A DNA stretch of 7,460 bases, taken from contig JASFPJ010000150.1 of NCBI GenBank assembly GCA_050116035.1, forward strand, positions 1-7,460, read 5' to 3'. Below are positions 1 to 6,191 of the stretch, in pieces; positions within the stretch are counted from its first letter, which is position 1; each line of letters begins with the position of its first letter. Both the position numbers and the translations under genes were made by a program. The notes under the pieces were generated by a model. That model saw only the letters and a list, made by a program, of their open reading frames with translations, searched no databases and was not told the origin of the DNA. The DNA comes from SOIA01 sp050116035 (GTDB lineage: Bacteria > Acidobacteriota > Aminicenantia > Aminicenantales > Aminicenantaceae).

Positions 1-177
1 AAGGACGACAGGGGATGTCGGACCAAGATCACTGTCAAGGTTGACGGTGATGTGACGCGCCTGTGGAAAAATTGGAAGAGCGGACTGCATCGGCAGACAT
101 GTTATGGAGATATCACAAAGGAGCTGGGATACTTCTGCAGGTTCAAAGAGATAGATATGGTGAACGAGTTGGCTTGA
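1..177 (+). CDS. C-terminal fragment, probable L-fucose/L-arabinose isomerase-family sugar isomerase
   Basis: An open frame enters from the left edge and ends at TGA 175-177, giving the last 58 residues of a protein. The tail contains VDGDVTRLW, then SGLHRQTCYGD, then LGYFCRFKEIDMV. The pattern 'G-L-H-R-x-x-x-Y-G-D' followed by a short helix ending in a hydrophobic segment resembles the C-terminal end of L-fucose isomerase-like (COG2407-type) proteins, which interconvert aldoses and ketoses in the cytoplasm. That resemblance is from memory of the family and covers only the last part of the protein. The gene is co-directional with the transporter that follows 24 bp downstream, so the two are probably co-transcribed. 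A sugar isomerase would fit the sugar-oxidoreductase genes further right. The coding frame is well supported; the family name is moderately supported. Confidence 0.55.
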   Translation, partial: KDDRGCRTKITVKVDGDVTRLWKNWKSGLHRQTCYGDITKELGYFCRFKEIDMVNELA

Positions 178-201
178 ATTTTTCTGTCTTGCCCTCAGTT
201 G

Positions 202-1596
202 ATGATGAACAGCATCGACAAAAAAGAATCTCTTCATAAAGATGATCTTCAGCGGGGCCTGCCCATGGTCGAAGCCCGAGATCCTGAAGCCCTGGAGCAG
301 GAAAGACAGGTCCTGAAAGAGATCAACGCCCGGCCGCACTTCTGGCAGCGGTGGAGAGGCTACTGGGGGCTTTCCGGTCCAGGCTGGATCCAGAGTGCGC
401 TCACACTCGGCGCCGGATCCGCCGGCTCGGCCATATTTGCCGGGGCTGTCTACGGATACAAGCTGCTCTGGGTGCAGCCTGTGGCCATGTTTCTGGGAGT
501 GATGATGTTCGCTGCCATTGGCCATCAGCTTCTCGTTACCCGGGCCCGGCCTTATGATGTGTACTGGAAGAGACTCCACCCCAGCCTGGCCCTTCTATGG
601 GGATTCAATGTTTTGCTGGCTTCTATAGTCTGGCAGTTCCCACAGTATTCTCTCGGAACCGCGTTCTTTAAAGATATTTTTAACGTTTTCGGTATCCATA
701 TGCCAAGGGGTCCGATCGCTCTGGTACTTCTGGTGTTCGCCACAACGATCTGCTGGAGCTACGGCCGCGGCAGCCGGAAGGCTATCCGCGTATTCGAGCG
801 AATCCTCAAATACATGCTGATGCTTATGGTTCTCTCCTTTTTTCTTGTGGTCATCAAGACCGGAGTGGACTGGATAGAGACGTTGAAGGGTTTTTTCTCC
901 TTTCATATTCCGCGGAGCCGGGAGGGCATCACCATAGTCCTTGGACAATTAGGTGCAGCTGTCGGTGTCAACATGACTTTTCTCTATCCGTACACCTTGC
1001 TGGCCCGAGGCTGGAGCAAAGAGCACCGCGGACTGAAGAATTTTGACCTGGGCACGTCGATGCTTATCCCGTTTATTCTCGCGACCAGTTTCGTCACTAT
1101 CGCCTGCGCCAACACCCTTCATCTCCAGGGAATCGAAGTCCAGGGGCCACTCGATGCCGCCCATGCATTGGAGCCTCTTGTGGGACTCACCTTCGGACGT
1201 CTGATCTTCTCCTTCGGGATTCTGAGCATGTGTCTCACCACTCTCATCATCGAGATGCTCATCTGCGGATTCGTGTTGAGTGAAATGTTTCGTTTCGAGT
1301 ATCACGGCTGGGCCTATCGGGCCAGCACCATGCTGGCAAACATCGGGATCCTTGGAGCCTTCTACAGCATGCCTCTCTGGCTGCCGGTCGTCGCCTCTTC
1401 GTTCAACCTTGTTATGATGCCCGTCGCTTATATTTGTTTTTTCATCCTGCAGAATAAAAAAAGCTACCTTGGGGAAGAAGTCAACCGGAGAATCAAGGGA
1501 ACGGTATGGAATATCATCCTCATTATTGCGATTCTGGTCGTGGCTGCGGGTGCAGTGATAAAGGTTCTTTCGGTTCTCGGATACTGGCAGAGTTAA
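202..1596 (+). CDS. Nramp-like (APC-fold) membrane transporter lacking the metal-binding motifs
   Basis: A 464-residue integral membrane protein with a hydrophilic N-terminal tail of about 55 residues and about 11 helices (roughly 58-81, 87-111, 130-152, 171-189, 203-219, 243-267, 285-307, 329-361, 374-389, 392-416, 433-457). The stretch GPGWIQSAL... to YGYKLLWV matches helix 1 and its exit in Nramp/SLC11 proton-coupled metal transporters. The segment GAAVGVNMTFLYPY followed by a charged loop matches Nramp helix 6. However, the metal-coordinating DPGN of helix 1 aligns with GAGS (70-73), and the MPH of helix 6 aligns with GVN (255-257). Manganese or iron transport is therefore doubtful, and its place beside a sugar isomerase suggests an organic substrate (inference). 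The start is uncertain: TTG 199 and ATG 202 and 205 are all in frame, and none has a clear Shine-Dalgarno sequence. ATG 265 is a shorter alternative that would still keep all helices. Confidence 0.8.
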   Translation: MMNSIDKKESLHKDDLQRGLPMVEARDPEALEQERQVLKEINARPHFWQRWRGYWGLSGPGWIQSALTLGAGSAGSAIFAGAVYGYKLLWVQPVAMFLGVMMFAAIGHQLLVTRARPYDVYWKRLHPSLALLWGFNVLLASIVWQFPQYSLGTAFFKDIFNVFGIHMPRGPIALVLLVFATTICWSYGRGSRKAIRVFERILKYMLMLMVLSFFLVVIKTGVDWIETLKGFFSFHIPRSREGITIVLGQLGAAVGVNMTFLYPYTLLARGWSKEHRGLKNFDLGTSMLIPFILATSFVTIACANTLHLQGIEVQGPLDAAHALEPLVGLTFGRLIFSFGILSMCLTTLIIEMLICGFVLSEMFRFEYHGWAYRASTMLANIGILGAFYSMPLWLPVVASSFNLVMMPVAYICFFILQNKKSYLGEEVNRRIKGTVWNIILIIAILVVAAGAVIKVLSVLGYWQS

Positions 1597-1597
1597 G

Positions 1598-1615
1598 AAA
1601 ATAACTTATTATTTT
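1598..1615. terminator. AT-only hairpin between convergent genes, possible weak bidirectional terminator
   Basis: The 38-bp gap between the convergent transporter and protease genes holds a perfect 7-bp inverted repeat, AAAATAA / TTATTTT, around a 4-base loop CTTA. On either strand the 3' arm is U-rich, as expected for a shared terminator. The stem has no G-C pair, so its stability would be low. The position is right, but the structure alone is weak evidence. Confidence 0.3.
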
Positions 1616-1634
1616 GTACTGAACCTCTCAAAAT

Positions 1635-3008
1635 TTAATATTGGAAAATTTTCACTCGTCCAAGGTCCTGGTACAGGCCACTGCCTGAAGTCATATTTTT
1701 ATGGAGTGTTCGGAAACCTTGTTTTTCGACATAAAATTTAAGATTTTGAGTGCGAGGCACGGATGTGATAAAGAATCCGGATTTGTTGGTGTTGTGGAGT
1801 TCATAGAAAAACTCGCCTCGAGCGTATCTCTGAGCATCGGATGAAACAGCTAAAGTGCGCATATTAATACTCAATATTTTGTTCAGTTCGGCTGAACTCA
1901 TTTTGTAGAGTGCTGCAATTTCGGCTTTACTGATTCCTTGCTTTACAAGAGTCTGAACGTCATTAATGAGGATGATAAGCTGAATTTCCTTGTCGAGTTC
2001 AATGATTTGGTCCAGCTCTTTATCACTCCTGTAAATCAAAACTAATGCGTTCTCAACAGGTGTGTTAGCTTGTGCGTTATAGATCTTTCCACCGATGAAA
2101 ATATTGGATTTTGTAAGGGAGACATTATAGTCGCTGGCTATCCACTCCATCGGAATTTCAGGGATTTTCACGCCATGCCAAATTTTGGATTTTGCCAGAG
2201 AGCCAACTGCCCAGGTTACAGGATGGATATAACCAAAATCAAAACCCTTTTGTTCCTTCGGAGACCCTCTTGTTGGAAGACCGATTAACTTGTCGTTAAA
2301 TAATGCGCTTCCTCCGCTGCTGCCGCCGGCCATCGTCGCGTCTGTTTTTATCGAACCTTCCACTGCATAAGGGACATTCTGTGTATAACCTAAAAATTTT
2401 CCTATGGTTTTAGTTATGGTATCTCCGCCCTTGGCAGGATAACCCATAATCGTGAGGTCTGCGTCATATTCAATGCTAAAAGGATTGCCCAGCTCAACAA
2501 ACGGAAAATCAGTCCGTGTGACTTCTTCGCCGGTCTGGTAATTCGCGATTATCTTTAAAACGCATATATCCAGTTGAGCGTCCAAGGCAAGAGGTGTGGC
2601 AATGTATTTTATAATCGGGGCTTTAAGGGGATCATTATCACTCAATTCATAGACCAACATATCTTTACTCGCAGGACCGTACACGATCAGTTGATCATTT
2701 TTGCTGTCATATTCTTGAGATCCCTCAAAATTGTAGACGTGATAATTTGTGAGGATCAATCCTTCCGGGCTGACGACTGTTCCGGAACCCAAAGGAAATA
2801 TCATCATTCTTCTGTCTAAGAGTTTTCCGCGATTGATGACTTTATTATCTGAAATAACAGGATTCTGGTAGTATTCGACAATGAGTTCATAACCTAAGCG
2901 GACAAATGGCCTGTAATCTTTCGATGCTGTTTGGGCGGAGAGGAAGGTGTATAAACAAACCTGAAAGAGGATAAGTATGAATTTGAAGTTTTTCATTTTC
3001 CGTTTCAT
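1635..3008 (-). CDS. Secreted trypsin-like serine protease with C-terminal regulatory-type domain
   Basis: A 457-residue protein. It starts with a Sec signal peptide (basic MKRKMKNFK, hydrophobic 10-24, likely cleavage near LSA-Q at 25/26). Residues about 65-275 form a trypsin/HtrA-type protease fold. The motif GSGTVVSPEGLILTNYHV places catalytic His90, DAQLDICVLK gives Asp147, and MAGGSSGGSALF gives Ser231 in a G-x-S-G-G context. The triad is complete, so the enzyme is predicted to be active outside the cytoplasm. No PDZ domain is seen. Residues about 302-448 begin like a carboxypeptidase regulatory-like beta-sandwich (GGKIYNAQANTPVENALVLI), break into a helical insert (331-385), then return to strand (GEFFYELHNTNKSGFF). 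ATG 3008 was chosen because AGGGAG lies 6 bases upstream; that Shine-Dalgarno overlaps the TAG stop of the preceding PrsW-like gene, 10 bp away, implying coupled translation. ATG 2996 is a weaker alternative. The substrate is unknown. Confidence 0.85.
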   Translation of the reverse strand: MKRKMKNFKFILILFQVCLYTFLSAQTASKDYRPFVRLGYELIVEYYQNPVISDNKVINRGKLLDRRMMIFPLGSGTVVSPEGLILTNYHVYNFEGSQEYDSKNDQLIVYGPASKDMLVYELSDNDPLKAPIIKYIATPLALDAQLDICVLKIIANYQTGEEVTRTDFPFVELGNPFSIEYDADLTIMGYPAKGGDTITKTIGKFLGYTQNVPYAVEGSIKTDATMAGGSSGGSALFNDKLIGLPTRGSPKEQKGFDFGYIHPVTWAVGSLAKSKIWHGVKIPEIPMEWIASDYNVSLTKSNIFIGGKIYNAQANTPVENALVLIYRSDKELDQIIELDKEIQLIILINDVQTLVKQGISKAEIAALYKMSSAELNKILSINMRTLAVSSDAQRYARGEFFYELHNTNKSGFFITSVPRTQNLKFYVEKQGFRTLHKNMTSGSGLYQDLGRVKIFQY

Positions 3009-3014
3009 GGCTGA

Positions 3015-3021
3015 CTCCCTA
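3015..3021 (-). promoter_or_regulatory. Shine-Dalgarno fused to upstream stop codon (TAGGGAG)
   Basis: On the minus strand the PrsW-like gene ends in TAG (3021-3019), and the same bases begin the sequence TAGGGAG. Its AGGGAG (3020-3015) lies 6 bases before the ATG of the protease gene. Terminating ribosomes would sit directly on the next ribosome-binding site, so translational coupling of the two proteins is likely. This also fixes the protease start at 3008. Confidence 0.7.
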
Positions 3022-4422
3022 TTGATTTATCCAATGAATGGATTTCAGAATTTGCTCATATATCTTTACAGTTCTCTCGAAATTTTTCGGATTTGCTTGA
3101 AGAGAAAAGACATACGTGAATCTCTTTGAAGGAATAATGTCCATGCATATCCAGTGAACAGGAGGAAATTCCTTTGCCCCTAATTGACTTTCATCAACAT
3201 AACTGTACCTCAAATGCACACCCTTCTTTCCTCCGACTTCGCTTTCCTCAACAAAAAAACTGATCGCATCAACATCGCCTGTGTAGTTCAGCGTGTTTAT
3301 ACCTGAAGGATCAATCGACTCTTCTTTCACTTTTACAGAAAAAATGAATTCTCCTTCATCATCACCCGCTGCTCTGAAGACAGTCTTGCTGAACAATGCA
3401 TCTGTTCCGATGGGGGAGAGACCTGATGAGGGCAACAATGAAAGTCTGTGGGGACGATATTTAAAGGCAATTCCAAAATCATCATCCTCAAATCCTGCAT
3501 CCTGCATGGCCATGTTTTTGGCTGTACCTCCCACAACAAGGAAAACTATGACTAAAGCAAACACCAGGTAATCCGGCCTGACTTTGACATCAACTTTCTT
3601 ATGAAGAGGCTTCTCGGTCAATTTTCTCATCATAAAATAAACAAAGACAAGAATCGCAACGGCAAAGATCAATGTGAGGAAAAAAGAAAGCCAGATTGCA
3701 CCCCTCAGGCCTGTCAGATAAACAAATTCATTCAGTATGTGATAAAGCCCAATCAGTATCGTGCCAACAACGACTGCCAGAATGGAAGCTGGCTGAACCT
3801 TTTTCTCTACAAATTTCACACGTCCGATAATATAACCCACGAGAGAACCAATACTGGCGTAGATCAGGATATTCGTGGTGCTTGTGTATGCGATGGAAAA
3901 GAGCGTAAACTCAGGATGAGCCGAAAGATAAGTCAGACTCTTGACGAAAGCAAATCCTGAACCGACGAATGCTCCGTAAACCATCCCATCCACAGGCTCA
4001 TCGAATTCCGCAGTCCCGTAAAAGCCATAGCGTATAACCAAATAAAACAAGAAACTGGTCACAGTTCCTATCACAAAAATCGAGCCAATAATCATAGCCG
4101 CTTTTGTCTCGAACAGCCAGGAATCTATCTTGAAGATGGATTTCTCAAGAGGAAAAATCAATAAGGTCGTGCCAGCCATCCCTGCCAGAAAAGAGACTAA
4201 GACGTAAGACGCAGGTTCGGGTTCAATCCGGTCCTGAAAATAAAAGAATAATGTCCAGATAGCACTTGGGATTAAAACAAGGACGAATAGCAGTATATTT
4301 CCCCCGATCCCCTTCATACTGAGATAAACTTGACTTCCGACTAAATACAGAACTATGAGAAAAATTACCTGAAAGCCAACATTTAAAATGCCAGACTTAG
4401 AGAAATTTTTTACGCGAGCCAT
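3019..4422 (-). CDS. PrsW-like polytopic membrane protein with degenerate protease motifs and PsbP-like tail
   Basis: A 467-residue protein with about eight or nine membrane helices in residues 12-300 and a soluble tail of about 167 residues. YFQDRIEPEP (61-70) and EFDEPVDGMVYG (139-150), followed by a G-F-A stretch, are hallmarks of the PrsW family (intramembrane proteases such as B. subtilis PrsW, which cleaves anti-sigma factor RsiW). The family's catalytic residues are missing. The E-E pair before the FDEP motif aligns with T122-S123. The E-N after it aligns with K161-S162. The segment 176-200 has no His where the family has H-A-L-F-x-x-x-x-G. Only H228 (LYHILNEF) remains. The tail (about 304-467), from DFGIAFKYRPHRL to FERTVKIYEQILKSIHW, resembles PsbP-like domains found on bacterial envelope proteins. 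AAGGAGG at 4433-4427 supports ATG 4422. It is the first gene of an operon with the secreted protease. It is probably a non-proteolytic scaffold or sensor (inference). Confidence 0.8.
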   Translation of the reverse strand: MARVKNFSKSGILNVGFQVIFLIVLYLVGSQVYLSMKGIGGNILLFVLVLIPSAIWTLFFYFQDRIEPEPASYVLVSFLAGMAGTTLLIFPLEKSIFKIDSWLFETKAAMIIGSIFVIGTVTSFLFYLVIRYGFYGTAEFDEPVDGMVYGAFVGSGFAFVKSLTYLSAHPEFTLFSIAYTSTTNILIYASIGSLVGYIIGRVKFVEKKVQPASILAVVVGTILIGLYHILNEFVYLTGLRGAIWLSFFLTLIFAVAILVFVYFMMRKLTEKPLHKKVDVKVRPDYLVFALVIVFLVVGGTAKNMAMQDAGFEDDDFGIAFKYRPHRLSLLPSSGLSPIGTDALFSKTVFRAAGDDEGEFIFSVKVKEESIDPSGINTLNYTGDVDAISFFVEESEVGGKKGVHLRYSYVDESQLGAKEFPPVHWICMDIIPSKRFTYVFSLQANPKNFERTVKIYEQILKSIHWINQ

Positions 4423-4582
4423 CCTCCCTCCTTTGTTTCGATAGTGATTATAAGAAAATCTAATTCTTCATACGGATATAACCGGATTCTAATCTGGTCA
4501 CTTCCGTTATGTTTTTTGGTAGGCGGCACTTTTGCAGTTGAATGGAAATAATTTAGCTCTTTAAAAACCAAATGTTGTGTCA

Positions 4583-4611
4583 ATAATAGTCTCATGTATT
4601 TTTTATGTCAA
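4583..4611 (-). promoter_or_regulatory. Sigma70-type promoter for the PrsW-like/protease operon
   Basis: On the minus strand a perfect TTGACA (-35, 4611-4606) is followed by exactly 17 bases and TATTAT (-10, 4588-4583, 5 of 6 consensus positions). Transcription would start near 4576, leaving a leader of about 150 nt before ATG 4422. It is the best promoter match in the window and points at the operon as expected. Confidence 0.65.
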
Positions 4612-4715
4612 GAGCAGAGCCTGATGCACCCCACGATAAGATAATCTCACACCAGAATAGCGAGCCGCACAATATTATTTTCTATTATCTTCACTCCTAA
4701 CTTCATTCTCTGACA

Positions 4716-4743
4716 TTGACAACATCTTTTTTGTCATGATAAT
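4716..4743 (+). promoter_or_regulatory. Sigma70-type promoter candidate for the oxidoreductase operon
   Basis: TTGACA (4716-4721), a 16-base spacer, then GATAAT (4738-4743, 5 of 6 consensus positions). The predicted start is near 4750, giving a leader of about 90 nt that includes the palindromes at 4808-4831. It competes with a second candidate -10 at 4807. Confidence 0.5.
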
Positions 4744-4806
4744 TTTGTCTTGTCCTACCCATGGTTTGAAATAAAGAGCGATGAGAGAAACTCAGCCTGA
4801 CCGATT

Positions 4807-4812
4807 TATAAT
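4807..4812 (+). promoter_or_regulatory. Second -10 candidate (TATAAT) ahead of the oxidoreductase
   Basis: A perfect TATAAT lies 30 bp before ATG 4843. No good -35 sits 16-18 bases upstream (the sequence there is purine-rich, around GAGAGAA), so it would need an activator or an alternative recognition. It overlaps the left arm of a palindrome, which suits a repressor-controlled promoter. In AT-rich DNA a chance TATAAT is quite possible. Confidence 0.3.
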
Positions 4813-4831
4813 AGGCTATTATTCAGAATAA
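4808..4831 (+). repeat. Two overlapping perfect palindromes, candidate operator
   Basis: ATAATAG-G-CTATTAT (4808-4822) and TTATTC-A-GAATAA (4819-4831) are perfect inverted repeats sharing four bases. Their centres (4815 and 4825) are 10 bp apart, one helical turn. They lie between a TATAAT and the GGAGG ribosome-binding site of the oxidoreductase gene. The single-base loops make RNA hairpins unlikely, so a DNA operator bound by a dimeric regulator is the better reading. No regulator gene is in the window. Confidence 0.45.
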
Positions 4832-4842
4832 CTGGAGGAGTC

Positions 4843-6174
4843 ATGTCTCGAGAAAAAAAGAATAAAGGCATCACTCGCCGCCATTTTCTCAAAGCTGCCG
4901 CGGCATCGGTTTTAGCGCCGGCCATTGTTCCATCCACTGTATTCGGTCGAACGGCTCCGAGTAACACATTACTGATGGGATGCATAGGTGTGGGCCGACA
5001 GGGCCAGGGCGACATGCAGGAGTTGATTTACCGCGGTCTGGAGGTGGGGGCGCGAGTCGTTGCCGTGTGCGATGTTGATGCCCACCGCATGGAGGATGCT
5101 CAATGGATGGTGGATAAGATCTACTCCATGGAACTGGGCAAGGACACCGCTCAAAGCTGTGCGGCCTACCGTGATTTCCGCGAACTGCTGGCTCGAAAGG
5201 ACATTGATGGCGTCCTGATCGTTACGCCCGACCATTGGCATGCCCCGATGGCCATCGCTGCCGCTCAAGCCAAAAAGGACATCTACCTGGAAAAACCGCT
5301 GACATACTCGATCACTGAAGGCCGGAAACTGGTTAAAGCTGTTCGTCGAAATGAACGAATACTCCAAGTGGGTTCCCAGCAGCGGTCCTCCACGTATTTC
5401 CTGATGGCTTGCGAGATGGCACGCAATCAACGCATCGGTAAGCTTCACACCATCCACGTCTGGCTGCCTCAGGACCAGGGCACTGGCAATGCGGAGCCGA
5501 TGCCTGTGCCGAAAAACCTCGATTACGACTTCTGGCTCGGTCCAAAGCCTCAAGCATTGTTCAGCGAGGACCGCGTGCACCCGCAAAGAAGCTACAGCCG
5601 GCCCGGATGGCTTCAGGTCGAAGAGTACTGCCGGGGCATGATCACCGGTTGGGGCTCCCATATGAATGACACCGCCCAGTGGGGGAACGGCACAGATGAT
5701 ACCGGTCCGGTCGAGATCGAAGCGAAGGCAGAGTTTCCGGATCGGGGTTTGTTCGATGTCCACACGACTTTTCGCGCCGAGGGAATGTATGCGAACGGAG
5801 TCCGCCTGATCATGGAAACGGGAAATCCGGCAGGAGTCCGATTCGAGGGCGACCGCGGCTTTGTATTCGTCCGGCGTGGAGCGATAGAGCCCTCTGACCG
5901 GGAGCTGCTCCGCGAAAAAATCCGAGATGATGAGATCAAACTCTACCGCAGCACGAACCACATGAAGGACTTCCTGGAGTGCATGCGCAGCCGGAAAGAC
6001 CCGGTGGCGCCGGTGGAAGTGGGGCATCGCTCGAACACCATCTGTGTGATAACGCACATCGCCATGAAGCTGGGCCGCAAACTGCAGTGGGATCCCAGGG
6101 CCGAACGGTTCATAAACGACGACGAGGCCAACCGCTGGCTGGATTATCCGCACCGCAAACCGTGGAACATATAA
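4843..6174 (+). CDS. Tat-exported Gfo/Idh/MocA family oxidoreductase
   Basis: A 443-residue protein. TRRHFLK (11-17), followed by an Ala-rich hydrophobic stretch to about residue 35, is a twin-arginine signal, so the enzyme is folded with its NAD(P) cofactor and then exported. The Rossmann dinucleotide motif is GCIGVGRQGQG (46-56), followed by VAVCDVDA ending the second strand. LIVTPDHWHAPMA (125-137) and YLEKPLTY (148-155) are family hallmarks, with Lys151 the usual catalytic or substrate lysine. GWGSHMNDTAQW (269-280) in the C-terminal alpha/beta domain supplies His273 and Asp276. The length and the C-terminal YPHRKPWNI are typical of secreted members in Planctomycetes-like bacteria. These enzymes oxidise a sugar or cyclitol hydroxyl, or act as redox-assisted glycosidases; the substrate here is not readable. 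GGAGG (4834-4838) sits 4 bases before ATG 4843. It is the first gene of a three-gene operon. Confidence 0.92.
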   Translation: MSREKKNKGITRRHFLKAAAASVLAPAIVPSTVFGRTAPSNTLLMGCIGVGRQGQGDMQELIYRGLEVGARVVAVCDVDAHRMEDAQWMVDKIYSMELGKDTAQSCAAYRDFRELLARKDIDGVLIVTPDHWHAPMAIAAAQAKKDIYLEKPLTYSITEGRKLVKAVRRNERILQVGSQQRSSTYFLMACEMARNQRIGKLHTIHVWLPQDQGTGNAEPMPVPKNLDYDFWLGPKPQALFSEDRVHPQRSYSRPGWLQVEEYCRGMITGWGSHMNDTAQWGNGTDDTGPVEIEAKAEFPDRGLFDVHTTFRAEGMYANGVRLIMETGNPAGVRFEGDRGFVFVRRGAIEPSDRELLREKIRDDEIKLYRSTNHMKDFLECMRSRKDPVAPVEVGHRSNTICVITHIAMKLGRKLQWDPRAERFINDDEANRWLDYPHRKPWNI

Positions 6175-6191
6175 ACAGGAAGAGATTTTTG

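Larger units (their letters stand above)
4423..4842. other. 420-bp AT-rich divergent intergenic region
   Basis: This region separates the minus-strand protease operon from the plus-strand oxidoreductase operon. It holds Shine-Dalgarno sequences at both ends, one strong minus-strand promoter, two plus-strand promoter candidates, and overlapping palindromes before the oxidoreductase. One 60-base line (4681-4740) counts about 32% GC. The heptamer ATAATAG or its complement CTATTAT occurs at 4583, 4682, 4808 and 4816. No convincing small gene, tRNA or structured RNA is visible. Confidence 0.7.

Noticed and set aside
3019..4422. Calling this gene prsW and an active anti-sigma factor protease
   Set aside because: The Glu and His residues that the family needs for catalysis appear to be replaced, and no sigma or anti-sigma gene is in the window.
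4410..4595. 61-residue minus-strand open frame before the PrsW-like gene
   Set aside because: Its start lies inside the predicted promoter, upstream of the expected transcription start, it has no Shine-Dalgarno, and it overlaps the real start of the PrsW-like gene out of frame.
4808..4831. Overlapping palindromes as an RNA switch with alternative hairpins near the ribosome-binding site
   Set aside because: The dyads have single-base centres and AT-rich arms. After opening a workable loop only about five weak pairs remain, so a DNA operator is more plausible.
4969..6153. 394-residue open frame on the minus strand opposite the oxidoreductase
   Set aside because: It mirrors the codon pattern of a well-recognised plus-strand gene, shows no family motif, signal or ribosome-binding site, and is Arg/His/Ala-rich as expected for an antisense shadow in GC-rich DNA.
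5979..6191. N-terminal extension of the DUF6807 frame into the oxidoreductase gene
   Set aside because: It overlaps the conserved C-terminus of the oxidoreductase, reads as low-complexity sequence, and the signal peptide only makes sense with a start at 6192 or 6195.
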